DNA from: Hofstenia miamia
Lineage: Eukaryota; Xenacoelomorpha; Acoela
Reading direction: 5' to 3'
DNA: 46,063 nt
Assembly: GCA_004352715.1 (NCBI GenBank)
Contig: SCFE01000061.1
Coordinates: 1,332,192-1,378,254, forward strand
The translations under genes and the position numbers were made by a program. Below the pieces are notes generated by a model. That model was not told where the DNA came from. It worked only from the letters and a program-made list of their open reading frames with translations, and searched no databases. Positions 1 through 11,112 of this stretch are shown here, piece by piece. Positions within the stretch are counted from its first letter, which is position 1. Every line of letters starts with the position of its first letter.

Positions 1-1880
1 ATTTATGTGCGACGCTATTGCTTTTTTTACAGTAATTTTTTTCAAAATTATATATTTGTAATAAACTTTATTTGAGTACATTTCATTTACTAGATATTTC
101 TTGTATGGTACTATAATACTGATTTAATCGTAATATTATATCATTAATGAGAAAATTAATGTTTATTTTATTAATTTCTCATTAATTTCTCATCTTTAGC
201 TGCAATCTACGAAATCTCCATTCCTCCATGCCAATCCTATGTAGTAAATTATACAGTACAAAAAAATTAATCATCTAAAATAACAGCAATCTAGACTGCA
301 AACTTAAAACTTTAAACTAGTTGTGTTCAGATAATCGATTGACGGATAAAGTCCAAAGTTAATTACTTCAAAAAATTCTAAAAATTGATTTGTTACAATA
401 TAAATAAAAATAAATAGTATTGGTAGCATGTCATCTGACTAAGCTGAAAAATAGCAAATTTCAATAATAATTTTTTAAGATTGGCAAAATTGCAGCAATG
501 TTCACACTAAGTCATTCATTTTAAAATTGCTTCAATACAAAATTGACTAACTAAATTAACTAAATAATAATATCAGAAATATTTTTGAACACAACTACAA
601 AGTATGTAAAAAATTGACACATATGTATCCTGTATCATTCCTTGATGAAAAACAAAGAGGGTGCTGTTTGGTCATATAATCTTCAATAATAGCTTGAATA
701 TTATGCCATGCAACAATTGTTTTTCCAAATTTGAATGGGTGATGAATGTTCTATATTTACACTAAATGTATGAGAGTAAAAACATGTTTCACTGTAATTT
801 TTGCCAAAAGGGTTTCTTGGGAACTCCATTATGTTTGAGTGATGTTTTGCTGATATGCATTAACCATGTTATAGCTGATTGTTAGTAATATTAATAATTT
901 ACAGTAAGTATAGGAAGTGTTTTTTTCACTTTTGATTTGTCATGATGGCAAGTTTCCATTTGTCTGATAAAGCAAGTAAAAGATGCTATGTAAAAGGCAT
1001 CACCCAATCAAGTAGAATACAAAATAAATTGTTTATTATGGCATTGCTACATGAAAAAACAAAAGATTTCTGTCAAATAATTGCAGAGCTTATTATCAAA
1101 GAGATGCACTCTAAAACAAAATATTTAATTTTATTAATTAGTAGGATAGAATCATATAAACAAAAAAACTCAGTTAATCAATCAAATTGTTAACTATTGA
1201 ATTATGTTTATACACATTGTTCTACAGTTCAAACCAATGTACATGTTAGGATCTTCTGCAAGTGAGTGTACTGAAGGGGTGGAAGCACAACACTACAGTG
1301 ATTATTTGCAACTTTGTATGTTTTGTGGAACTGCTATGGGAAAATTGCATCAAATAGGAAGGACAACATTGTGATATCATCCCCAACACTATTATATTTT
1401 ATTTTCAATATTATTTTTAACACTTTTGTATTTACAAAATAGTTAATTTGTAGGAATTGAAACTAATCTGTAACCAATTTGGTGAAACTTTTAGGAGAAC
1501 CTGAGAATAGTTCTTTCCCAACAGAAATTTGAATGTATATCACCAGTTCTGGTGATGACATAAAAATTATCCAGGTTAGTTTCTTTTTAAAATTTAAATG
1601 CAAATGAATCTGGTTTGTGAGTTGCAACTGAAGCACCCAAATTGTTAAAGGAGCCCTAACAATGATATTAGAGCAATATTGTACTACATTAGTTATTTAC
1701 ATATTCTAACTGTAGGTTAATATCAAATGCAATTTGATACAGCTTTATTATTACTCTTTACATGTATATATTATATGTAAGGACTTCTAACATGTACATA
1801 TAAGGAATTCTAGTAAATTCTTTTTATTAGTGCCATTTTAAAAATTTGATATCCCTGTCTACATGAACTGCTACATAGCA
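1..1880. other. AT-rich non-coding stretch with one weak ORF
   Basis: I see no recognisable gene here. The longest ATG-started ORF (942-1193, + strand, 83 codons) matches no family I know. A second open stretch (about 1229-1374, + strand) follows a possible splice acceptor (TTCTACAG) and is Cys- and Met-rich. The two could be decayed exons, but in DNA this AT-rich such ORFs also arise by chance. Confidence 0.4.
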
Positions 1881-2772
1881 CTTGAGCGCACTGCATCTGA
1901 ACTGAGAGAACAGAAAACATTTTGGAAGAGGAACTGCAGGTCAGCCAGATGGCCATTGAAAGCCAATCATTTGGCCATCTCAATAGGCAATTTAATTTAT
2001 CTAAATAGGTTAAGTTAGTTTTGTAATGAAATTGTAATTTTGGAAACATAGTTAATCAATTAATCTGTTTATGTAATTTAGCTCAGTAAATATTTATAAA
2101 GATTTCATCCACTACCTTAATGGTTTAATAGCAATTAGTTGTTATTGGGATTAATTAAAGATCTACTTTTTGCTTAGTGTAATTTTGCAATTTCTATTTG
2201 GTAATAATTTCTAGTGGTTCATTAATGCCAATAAAAACTGAGAACAAAAGAAACAACAATGGTAAGAAAAAACAGCATAAACAGATAAGAAGGTTGATTA
2301 TTAGAAAATTCCAGTCACAAGTGAGCAATACAATAATGTCGGACAGACCAACATTTACAGAGATGAAACTTAATGGTAGAGTTTAAATGGAGGCTTTAAC
2401 TTTTGCCAATGTTTCACAAACTTTGAGTAAACAATGTACAAACAATTAGCCAATACAAAAATTCAGCAGTGATATTTCCCCTGTATCTAACTTGTAACAC
2501 ACATCAGCATTATCTGACATTGGAAGGATGATAAAACATCCTACACATTGCTGATTTGAAATGTAAAACAATTTTATCCTCAGATAAAAACCTAAGCTAG
2601 TATAAACATTTATTAAGAAATTTTTCCTACAGTGAAATCAATCAATGACATGATGACAGAAATATCACAAATACACTACATGCTGAGAAAATGCACATTT
2701 GAAAGAAAGTTTATGTGAATTGAACTGTTTTCATGTGTTTGTAGAGATTTACTGGAAAAATAAAGTGTGATC
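1881..2772 (+). repeat. Direct repeat, copy 1 (about 890 bp)
   Basis: Nearly identical to 3536-4428, at a constant offset of 1656 bases. Mismatches cluster in the first 70 bases and only about one substitution is visible after that. Downstream of 2772 the two copies diverge completely. The 62-codon ORF inside (2198-2386) starts at TTG and looks spurious. I recognise no transposon ends, so this may be an allelic overlap joined in series or a genuine duplication. Confidence 0.85.
1947..1980. repeat. Perfect 9-bp hairpin (AGATGGCCA / TGGCCATCT)
   Basis: Arms at 1947-1955 and 1972-1980 are perfect inverted repeats around a 16-base loop. The same hairpin recurs at 3603-3636 in the second repeat copy. 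Its role is unknown. Confidence 0.8.
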
Positions 2773-3069
2773 CATTAAACTCAATTTTTGAAATATTAAC
2801 ACATTCAGATAATATATAAGTAGTTCAAGAGAAACACAGTAAATTCAATAGAAAATGCCAAGAAAAAGTGGGATAGGAACATAAAACACAATCCATTGAT
2901 AAGAAAAATCATGCTAATTTAAGTGAAAATAATTAAATTATTTGAAACAAGTTTTAAAAGATAATGCTAAAACTTTTAATTTCTGTAGAGTCACTCAGGG
3001 ACTTTTGAAAATTTCCATTTTTAATTTGATTTATTTTGCAATTTGTAATTCATAGTGATTACGTCATTT

Positions 3070-3077
3070 TGACGTCA
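3070..3077. promoter_or_regulatory. CRE-type palindrome TGACGTCA in LTR U3
   Basis: A perfect CREB/ATF consensus palindrome lies about 86 bases into the LTR, and a related TACGTCA half-site precedes it. It is conserved at 9113-9120 in LTR C. Binding is inferred from the consensus only. Confidence 0.5.
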
Positions 3078-3226
3078 ACTCATTGTTTTTGAGTTTAGTT
3101 TACATTGCTATAATTCTGTCCCCTCAATGTTGTATTACATGTTTTTGTTGCTCATTTGAGTTTGTGAGGGAATTGTGATCATATGATATAAGTTGTAAAC
3201 AAAGGCAGGTAATTAATTTAACATTG

Positions 3227-3234
3227 TATAAATA
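3227..3234 (+). promoter_or_regulatory. TATA box of LTR A
   Basis: TATAAATA lies about 243 bases into the LTR and is followed by AGGG, as expected for the U3/R promoter. The matching position in LTR C (near 9271) reads GATAAATA, so that copy is weakened. Confidence 0.55.
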
Positions 3235-3534
3235 GGGAAACACTGAAATGTAGCAATCAAGCAGTAATAGAGTTTATCTCACCTCAATGTGTTCAACTCT
3301 CTTTGATATTTACTTTTTCTTTTTGATCATATCATTTTTATTATAAAGACTGTTTAAGTCACAGCAACTATTTGGGAGTACTGTTCACTGTGAACCAATT
3401 CAATGCATGGCTTTTGGACAGTTAACAGCCTGAATCATGGTCTGTAATAGGTTATGGCTATGTGTAGGAAAAATAAGACCTTTGTTCAATTTCAACATGC
3501 ACCAATAACTTTGATACACAGTGATGATACTATA

Positions 3535-3535
3535 C
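3535..3535. other. Single-N assembly join
   Basis: One N separates the truncated LTR A from the start of the second copy of the 890 bp repeat. The sequence jumps here from one repeat family to another, which suits an artificial join better than a biological boundary. Confidence 0.75.
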
Positions 3536-4428
3536 NTTGAGCACACTGCATCTGAACTGAGAGAACAGAAAACGTTTTAGAAGAGGAGCTGGCAGGTTAG
3601 CCAGATGGCCATTGAAAGCCAATCATTTGGCCATCTCAATAGGCAATTTAATTTATCTAAATAGATTAAGTTAGTTTTGTAATGAAATTGTAATTTTGGA
3701 AACATAGTTAATCAATTAATCTGTTTATGTAATTTAGCTCAGTAAATATTTATAAAGATTTCATCCACTACCTTAATGGTTTAATAGCAATTAGTTGTTA
3801 TTGGGATTAATTAAAGATCTACTTTTTGCTTAGTGTAATTTTGCAATTTCTATTTGGTAATAATTTCTAGTGGTTCATTAATGCCAATAAAAACTGAGAA
3901 CAAAAGAAACAACAATGGTAAGAAAAAACAGCATAAACAGATAAGAAGGTTGATTATTAGAAAATTCCAGTCACAAGTGAGCAATACAATAATGTCGGAC
4001 AGACCAACATTTACAGAGATGAAACTTAATGGTAGAGTTTAAATGGAGGCTTTAACTTTTGCCAATGTTTCACAAACTTTGAGTAAACAATGTACAAACA
4101 ATTAGCCAATACAAAAATTCAGCAGTGATATTTCCCCTGTATCTAACTTGTAACACACATCAGCATTATCTGACATTGGAAGGATGATAAAACATCCTAC
4201 ACATTGCTGATTTGAAATGTAAAACAATTTTATCCTCAGATAAAAACCTAAGCTAGTATAAACATTTATTAAGAAATTTTTCCTACAGTGAAATCAATCA
4301 ATGACATGATGACAGAAATATCACAAATACACTACATGCTGAGAAAATGCACATTTGAAAGAAAGTTTATGTGAATTGAACTGTTTTCATGTGTTTGTAG
4401 AGATTTACTGGAAAAATAAAGTGTGATC
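3536..4428 (+). repeat. Direct repeat, copy 2 (about 890 bp)
   Basis: Second copy of 1881-2772, starting immediately after the N. Its first 70 bases differ at several positions and the rest is almost identical. That is the pattern of a low-quality contig end overlapping an allele. Confidence 0.85.
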
Positions 4429-5142
4429 TATTGATTGTTTGTTGTTTGTATTATTACACTATGATCTTTCAATTAGCCCTCATAGGAGATTTCACAACTT
4501 GTTTGTATTGGATTTTTGTGATTTTGTTATATGAAATTATCAGTAGACCAAACTACCAACTTTCTCTTTCATTTGTGGCCTCATTGGTTGTTCACATGTA
4601 TACTAGGTTAGCATGTATATATTTATCTGTAGGGATATTACATGTAAGGAATTATAACAAGCTAATGCATCCCAGTTGTGAATTCCATTTATATTACAAC
4701 CTCATTGATAACAAGAACAACCAATGCACTAAATTAATAAGTTATCACACACTGTCACTATCATATTCTCACACATTGTTTCATGCACTGAGTCACTGAC
4801 ATTGCAGTTGGTGTTTCTCTCAATGTTCAAGTGTCAGCTGTAATTAATCATTATACTGTAGTTTCTTCAATTCCTCTTTGTGCTTTGCCTCAGGTGAGGT
4901 TTTTGACCCTGTACATTGTACCATCTATCTCTTGTCTTGCACCTAAATTACAGTTGTTAGTTTAAGTATCAAGATTAGTTGAACAAATATTATTTTAATT
5001 AATACACAACACAAAGTTAGAGCAAAGGAAGAGAGATGGAAACTTGGAATCTGTCACCTACCATACTAAAAAAGGAGGGAAAATGTTGTAGCAGCTACTA
5101 AATTAAGTTAAGCTTTAGTAGTTGGAAGGTTGTCAAGATTCT
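4429..5142. other. Unassigned stretch between repeat and LTR B
   Basis: No gene is recognised. The 122-codon ORF at 4431-4799 starts at TTG, crosses the repeat edge, and has the hydrophobic Y/L/I/S-rich composition expected of translated AT-rich DNA. I treat it as spurious. Confidence 0.5.
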
Positions 5143-5577
5143 ACATTATCATTTTTAAAATAATGATTGTTTAAATCACAGTGACTATTTGGGAGTACTT
5201 TAACTGTGAACTGATTTGAAGTGTGGCCTTTGGACAGTTAACAGCTTGAATCATTGTCTGTAATAGGTTATGGCTACATTTAGGAAAAATAAGACCTTTG
5301 TTCATTTTCAACATGCACCAATAACTTTGATACACTGTGATGATAATATACTGCTGGTTAATGTAAATGCACAGCAATTATGTGCTATTTAATAGTGAGC
5401 TGAGAAATAAGAACAGCTATGAGACTGTTATATTTGAAATGAGCTAGATAATAAAGTGTGAGACAATTAGGGTAGCACAGCACACTCAAATCATGAACTA
5501 TCTTCCTCTCAGGTAGCACTTTAGCTGGAAGCTATATGAATTGGTCATCTTGGACGTTTTCTTTCTAAACAGTTATA
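5143..5577 (+). repeat. LTR copy B, left-truncated
   Basis: Matches the last approximately 420 bases of LTR C, up to AACAGTTATA (C has AACAGTTACA). The first approximately 350 bases, containing the CRE and TATA sites, are missing. AATAAA at 5450-5455 is the likely LTR polyadenylation signal and is conserved at 9673-9678. Confidence 0.8.
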
Positions 5578-5636
5578 ACCACCAGAATAAGTTAGCATAG
5601 ACAAATATGTAGCACAATTGGTGTATGCCACAATAA

Positions 5637-5891
5637 GGTCAGGCAGTCATCAGGCAGAAAAGGAACTTCAACAGAAAACTTTATGGTGAGCTGCATAAGC
5701 ATGGTGACAGGGTCTTCATGTATTTTCCACACTTGGACACCAACCAGAATCAAGTGTGAAAGTTAGTAACCAACTGGCAGGGACCATTCACCATTGAAAA
5801 GATTCTGGATCACAACAAGTATACCCTCAGCAATGGGAAAGTAGTCCACTTTCTAGGCTCAAGTGAGCCATTAATGATATTGAACACATGA
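5637..5891 (+). pseudogene. Integrase C-terminal domain remnant (Ty3/gypsy pol)
   Basis: Integrase inserts retroelement cDNA into the host genome. This remnant carries its chromatin/DNA-binding tail. The reading frame from 5637 to the stop at 5889 shows a GDRVF-type motif (GD followed by hydrophobics and FPH). It then shows W-Q-G-P-F (tryptophan codon at 5775) and an I...Y.L segment, matching the GPY/F module of gypsy-class integrases. One in-frame TGA at 5757-5759 interrupts it. The zinc-binding HHCC region and DDE core are missing upstream, because LTR B lies only about 60 bases away. The family call rests on motif order, and the element is clearly non-functional. Confidence 0.8.
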
Positions 5892-6119
5892 TCTTAGATG
5901 ATAAGACTGAAATTACATTAGTCGATGTATACAAACAATATGATAACCTAACCAAATGTCCTGAAGAGGACTTTAGCAAGTCTGAGTATTATGATACTAA
6001 TGTTACTGATATTGGTTTAAATAATATGCAAGTATTGCCCTGATGTTGGGTTAGAGAAATTGCTATTACTGATCCCAGTAATTGGGACTTTAACCTTAAT
6101 AATTTGTTTAGGGATGATT

Positions 6120-8949
6120 CCTCACAAGAAATGAGATCTGCTGTCACCTCCATGACACCACCAAGTACACAGGAGGTTGGACATTAGAGAAGGTTCAGGC
6201 ACTCCAACTAGGCATGGGAGAAGAATGTCTCTGTCTGAAGGGGCTTGTGAACATAAGAGAGGATGTCAAGATGGTGCTGATCAGATTCTGACATTCTCAG
6301 TGCAATGCATGGCCCTGATGATTAGGAGAGCAGATAGCATCCCCACAGCTACATCTTGTGTAAACATCAACTTCCCCAACTTGCTGATAATCTACTTTCT
6401 GAGAGTAAACAAGGTTACTAAGCCCAACACAATGGAGAATGTTGAAATTGCCTATTGTTTGGCAAAGTTGAGAAGATATGACTCATGATTGTGCCTCATG
6501 CTGAATTTGAGGATGAGATCTCCAAACAGATAGAAAGTCTCCATTTCTGAATGGAGAACTTTTTCATCACTTACCCTGAGTTGCACAGGCCTGTATCAAT
6601 GTACCACACAAATGTTCTGTCAGCTACTAAACTGATCTATACTCATTTGCTTCTTTGCAAATGCATTCCCACCCACCACCTCTCTGTGGATCAAAAGTTG
6701 ATCATCAATACTGCCATCCAAGCTCCCAACACACACTCACAAGAGCCACCAACTTACACACCAGCTTCGCCTTTGCACAGAGCATGGCCACCCTTAAGGA
6801 GATAGATTAAGTCTGGAAAAACTTGAAAGCAGATCAGAATCTGGAAACTGAATGGCCTGTCTTGGAAATAAGGAGCCCATTGTTGCAATACCATCATTTA
6901 GTCAAAAGGGTATTAGATGAAATACGTCTGTCCTATGAGACACAAGACCATAAGAATTATAAGGAGCATCTCTTCTCAGAACTCAATGTACCTGACATTT
7001 TTGCAGGAAGAGCCATATGAGTTCTAGCCATCTTTTTGATGAACACACCCACTCTCACTTTGCCCATGGACGTGAGCACAAGAATTGCTCTAACTAAGAA
7101 GTCACAACATGAGATCACAGTCTGTCCACTGGTATGGCACACCTCCATTGTCACCCAGAAAGTCAAAAAGGCCCATGCAACATTATGAAAAGTTTTATGC
7201 CCAACTGGTGGGGGTGTATAGGATAATGGGCAAAATGTTGATTATGACAATCAGTCAACACCTTGGGATTTGTCTGTTGGACATAAACATCTTTTCCAAT
7301 GCATTCAAAAAATTTATGTGTGTGCTACCACCAACACAAAGTTCACAATATTCAGCTCACAGGATGCCCCAATGTGCACTCAATGCATGATTGAGCATCT
7401 GCCAGGATCCACCACCTGGTTCAGAGACTTACTGAAAGTGAACAGTGTCAAAGAAAAATCAGAAATATTCTTCAATCTAGAGAGACTGTTTTCCTGAGTG
7501 TGTCTATAATCAATTCATCAAGACCACAAGAAAAGTGAAGAAGGATGATAAAATCATACCTCTTACTATACTGGAACAAGTCATGAAAACTCTGGAGCAA
7601 TTTTACTGAGAAGAAGAGCTGCTCAACAGCTCAGTAGTCCAGCTATCCCCAACCATCTGGGATCTTGTTGAGAGAGTCAACCTTGAAAAATTTGGAAGCC
7701 CTCTGTCACTGCCAAGGCCGACCCCTCAGTGGTTGATAACAGAAGAGGAACAAATACTGGCAATTGAGCACTGTCCAGAAGAGTTTTTAGAAGATCTTAC
7801 TATTCAGGAGCAGATTCTAGAAGACTCAAACAATAAGGATATCTTAGGCATGATGAAATGGTGCCTCATGGAAATGTTTACTAAGGAGGAGCTGGTGCTT
7901 CTACTATTGCCAGGGCAATGTGTGGCCCTGGATGTAGAATGCACCACAGTCTGCATTAAGATCAACAATGTGCAAGTCTACCAGCTGCATCCCCACAGGT
8001 TACTAGGAAGATTTTGGGACACCATCACTGAGGCTTGCATAAATTACCCAGTCACTATCAGAACCACCAGTCTGTGAGAAGAGAGTGGAGAAGAATAACA
8101 TTTGTGTATCAGAGAGTGGAGAAGAATAACATTTGTGTATCCCACCACCTTGCATTGAGATGCTGCTTATATTGCTAAAATGGAGAGTGAAGAAAGGGAA
8201 GAAAAAGATTGCCACCCACCTCCCTGACAAGTTAAACTATGTGAGTAATCTTAGAGACACCAAGCCATTGAGCCAAACAGACGAATACAAAGTGATCTGT
8301 GACCAACTCATCAATGGCAATAATAGGGAGTGAGTTCTTATTGATGGAAAATTGACAATCCATGATATCTTTGTCAGGGGACAACCAGTCCACAACTTAG
8401 TAAGATTCACCATGCAGCTAAGCCCCTGGGTCCTAGTACTTTTCCAGCATCAGGAAACCTTATGTGGGTCAATAACGTAAAGACAGTCACCTGGTACTAT
8501 GATGTGACTAAACATATCAAAATAATCACAATGTTGAGGGCTGATGTGTCCAACACAGAGATGATGACACTCTAGCAGGTACAGGAGTTGTGCTCCTTGT
8601 TTGTTGACTACACCACCCAGATGGGCTCACTACAAGAAGTCTTTGTGCACTTTTATCCTGAGACCACAATTGATGCCAGGGACACTCACACCTCAGACAC
8701 AGACGTGTTTATGACCCTCATGATTGTGCTAAAGGGGCTCTGTTTGTACAAGTGGTTCTACAATACCTTCACACAAAGGCTAAATAACCTGCGCCAACAC
8801 TGCCCTATGAGTTTGAGGCTCCCTACATTACAGTTCTTCCAGCTAAGAAACAAAGTGGTCACTCAGAGAGAGAGGTTCTCATGCAGCTCACATAAGCTCC
8901 ACAATATGCTGAGGTACAGACCTGGGACAAGCTCCTCCCAGTCATGTTA
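6120..8949 (+). pseudogene. Broken third ORF in the envelope position
   Basis: A coding-like stretch between integrase and the polypurine tract, broken into open segments at 6177-6488, 6551-6805, 6823-7020, 7109-7497, 7733-8077, 8133-8333 and 8588-8949 in shifting frames. It is richer in GC and balanced codons than its surroundings, consistent with former coding DNA. In LTR elements this position holds env or another accessory ORF. Near the C-terminus (about 8704-8752) a hydrophobic run followed by a basic tail resembles a membrane anchor, which favours an env-like glycoprotein. I cannot identify the family, I see no clear cleavage site or fusion peptide, and nothing here could make an intact protein. 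Confidence 0.5.
8080..8141 (+). repeat. 31-bp tandem duplication inside the third ORF
   Basis: Two adjacent units (8080-8110 and 8111-8141) share GAGAGTGGAGAAGAATAACA and the following bases. Thirty-one is not a multiple of three, so the duplication itself shifts the frame. Confidence 0.85.
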
Positions 8950-9012
8950 GTCAAGGCTACCCAAAAATTAGTCTCCAGGCCACTTCTCCAGTTACCGCTA
9001 CAGAATTAAATT

Positions 9013-9026
9013 GAGCAAGGGGGGCG
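9013..9026 (+). other. Polypurine tract
   Basis: GAGCAAGGGGGGCG lies directly upstream of the TG that starts LTR C. This is the expected primer site for plus-strand cDNA synthesis and fixes the inner edge of the 3' LTR. Confidence 0.75.
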
Positions 9027-9800
9027 TGTAGAGTCACTCAGGGACTTTTGAAAATTTCCATTTTTAGTTTCATTTATTTTGCAATTTGTAATTTGTAGTG
9101 ATTACATCATTTTGACGTCAACTTGTTGTTTTTTAGTTTAGCTTATGTTGCTATAATTCTGTCCCCTCAATGTTGTATTACATGTTTTTGTTGCTCATTT
9201 GAATTTGTGAGGGAATTGTGATTGTATGACTTAAGTTGTAAACAAAGGCAGGTAATTAATTTAATATTGGATAAATAGGGAAACCAATGTAGCAATCAAG
9301 CAGCAATAGAGTTTATCTCACCTCAATTTATTCAACTCTCTTTGATATTTACTTTTTCTTTTTGATCATATCATTTTTATTATAATGATTGTTTATGTCA
9401 CAGCAACTATTTGGGAGTACTGTTAACTGCAAACCAATTCAATTCGTGGCTTTTGGACAGTTAACAGCCTGAATCATGGTCTGTAATAGGTTACGGCTAT
9501 GTGTAGGAAAAATAAGACCTTTGTTCAATTTCAACATGCACCAATAACTTTGATACACAGTGATGATACTATACAACTGGTTAACGTGAATGCACAGCAA
9601 TTATGTGTTATTTAATAGTGAGCTGAGAAATAAGAACAGCTATGAGACTGTTATATTTGAAATGAGCTAGATAATAAAGCATGAGACAATTTGGGTAGCA
9701 CAGCACACTCAAATCATGAACTATCTTCCCCTCAGGTAGCACTTTGGCTGGAAGCCGTATGAATTGGTCATCCTGGATGTTTTCTTTCTAAACAGTTACA
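9027..9800 (+). repeat. LTR copy C, complete 3' LTR (774 bp)
   Basis: Starts TGTAGAGTC after the polypurine tract and ends ...AACAGTTACA, giving TG...CA ends. It contains the CRE palindrome (9113-9120), a degenerate TATA (near 9271) and AATAAA (9673-9678). I find no target-site duplication: 5 bases right of C read ATGGA, left of LTR A read ATTTC, and the left edge of LTR B is missing. Confidence 0.85.
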
Positions 9801-10692
9801 ATGGATGAATTACCAATTTTGTTATATCTCCTATTGCTATTTCATTAGAATTGTGCCTCCTCTATTAAGGCCTTTTGTATAACCTTCTGCAGAGTCAATT
9901 AGTTCTTTAGTCTTGCCACTATAGTCCCTAGCCACTAATTCTACATTTCAATATACAAAAGTTACCTTTAGATGACAAATGATACCAATAATTATTTTTC
10001 ATTGTTGGTAATTTTACAAAGTATAGTGAGATAGATCCACTAAAAAAATAATCACAAAAAAAGAAGTGAAGAGTATGTTGAATATATGTTTCACCCCTAT
10101 ATATCACCACAGATAGAAAATTATTTAAAGAAGTCATGCACATAATGGAAATGCAACAACCACATATCACCAGCAAACAAATGGAATGTAGAATGGCTAA
10201 ACCAAATGCTCACTAAGTTCATCAGAGTAGGAGAGAAGTATTCAAAATTATCAAATTTTGGTACAACACCTCTCTCCATGCAATATAAAAACTTCACTTA
10301 TGATGAAAAAATAAAGGAACAATTCAATGAATTACATGAAATAATTTCTGCTAACACAAAAATTTCAGCTATAAGAAAGGAATGTTACTTTAATAAGAAA
10401 ATATGCAAGCAACTATACAAAATGGGCAATTGAGTGTATGAATTAATAGTGACACAAGCAAGGAAAAAAAACAATGTAGCTAAGACCTTTCAAAATAGTA
10501 AAGGTATTAAATCACAATGATTATTTATTAGGCAATGGTAAAGTTAGACACTTCCAAAATTTAAAAATAAATATAACTGTCAGAAGTGACACTGAATAAT
10601 AATGTTGAATTTAGTTTATTCTCACTCAGAGTAAAGATAATATTAATTCACAGATACAACAAAAAATTTAATATAGTGGAAATATATATATA
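9801..10692. other. Unassigned AT-rich stretch
   Basis: No recognised gene. An ATG-started ORF of 75 codons (10206-10433, + strand) is Lys/Asn/Ile-rich and matches no family I know. The stretch ends in a TA tract at the assembly gap. Confidence 0.4.
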
Positions 10693-10885
10693 NNNNNNNN
10701 NNNNNNNNNNNNNNNNNNNNNNNNNNNNNNNNNNNNNNNNNNNNNNNNNNNNNNNNNNNNNNNNNNNNNNNNNNNNNNNNNNNNNNNNNNNNNNNNNNNN
10801 NNNNNNNNNNNNNNNNNNNNNNNNNNNNNNNNNNNNNNNNNNNNNNNNNNNNNNNNNNNNNNNNNNNNNNNNNNNNNNNNNNNNN
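10693..10885. other. Assembly gap (193 N) inside a TA microsatellite
   Basis: TA repeats flank both sides, so the gap was probably caused by the microsatellite. Confidence 0.9.
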
Positions 10886-11112
10886 TATATATATATATAT
10901 TATTTATTATATTAAATCTGAACAGCACAATAGTAAATCTAAGATAATGAGTTCAACACTACCAACTGCAATGTACATCATTGATGAAAAACACACTGTT
11001 CAATATAGCAGAGGCTTTTTTCACTGTGGGCACACAAGTGTTGCCAATTCATGAAGCATAAAGCACACCTGAATCTAATGAAAACAACAATTTCATTTTT
11101 GCCTTCTGCATA

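Larger units (their letters stand above)
2984..3534 (+). repeat. LTR copy A, right-truncated
   Basis: Begins with TGTAGAGTCACTCAGGG, exactly as the 3' LTR at 9027 does, while the left flank is unrelated, so 2984 is a true LTR edge. Similarity continues to 3534, where a single N interrupts it about 225 bases short of the LTR end. It is closer to LTR C than LTR B is. It may be a solo LTR or the 5' LTR of an incompletely assembled element. Confidence 0.85.
5143..9800 (+). mobile_element. Decayed Ty3/gypsy-type LTR retrotransposon with an env-position ORF
   Basis: From left to right: a 5'-truncated LTR (5143-5577), an integrase C-terminal remnant (5637-5891), a long broken third coding region (about 6120-8949), a polypurine tract (9013-9026) and a complete 774-bp LTR (9027-9800) with TG...CA ends. 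Gag, protease, reverse transcriptase, RNase H and the integrase core are absent, and no primer-binding site starting TGG follows LTR B. The internal region has therefore lost several kilobases. Frameshifts and stops are throughout, so the copy is dead. LTR B and LTR C differ more from each other than LTR A does from C, so B and C may not belong to the same insertion. Confidence 0.8.

Noticed and set aside
942-1374. Two-exon gene candidate on the plus strand
   Set aside because: The upstream frame has no clear donor before its stop, and neither piece matches a family I can name. I kept it only as a note in the region entry.
2198-2386. 62-codon ORF present twice (also 3854-4042)
   Set aside because: It starts at TTG, is Lys/Asn-rich and has no family signature. 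It is identical in both copies only because the DNA repeat is identical.
4431-4799. 122-codon ORF with hydrophobic segments
   Set aside because: It starts at TTG at the edge of a repeat, and its composition is typical of translated AT-rich DNA.
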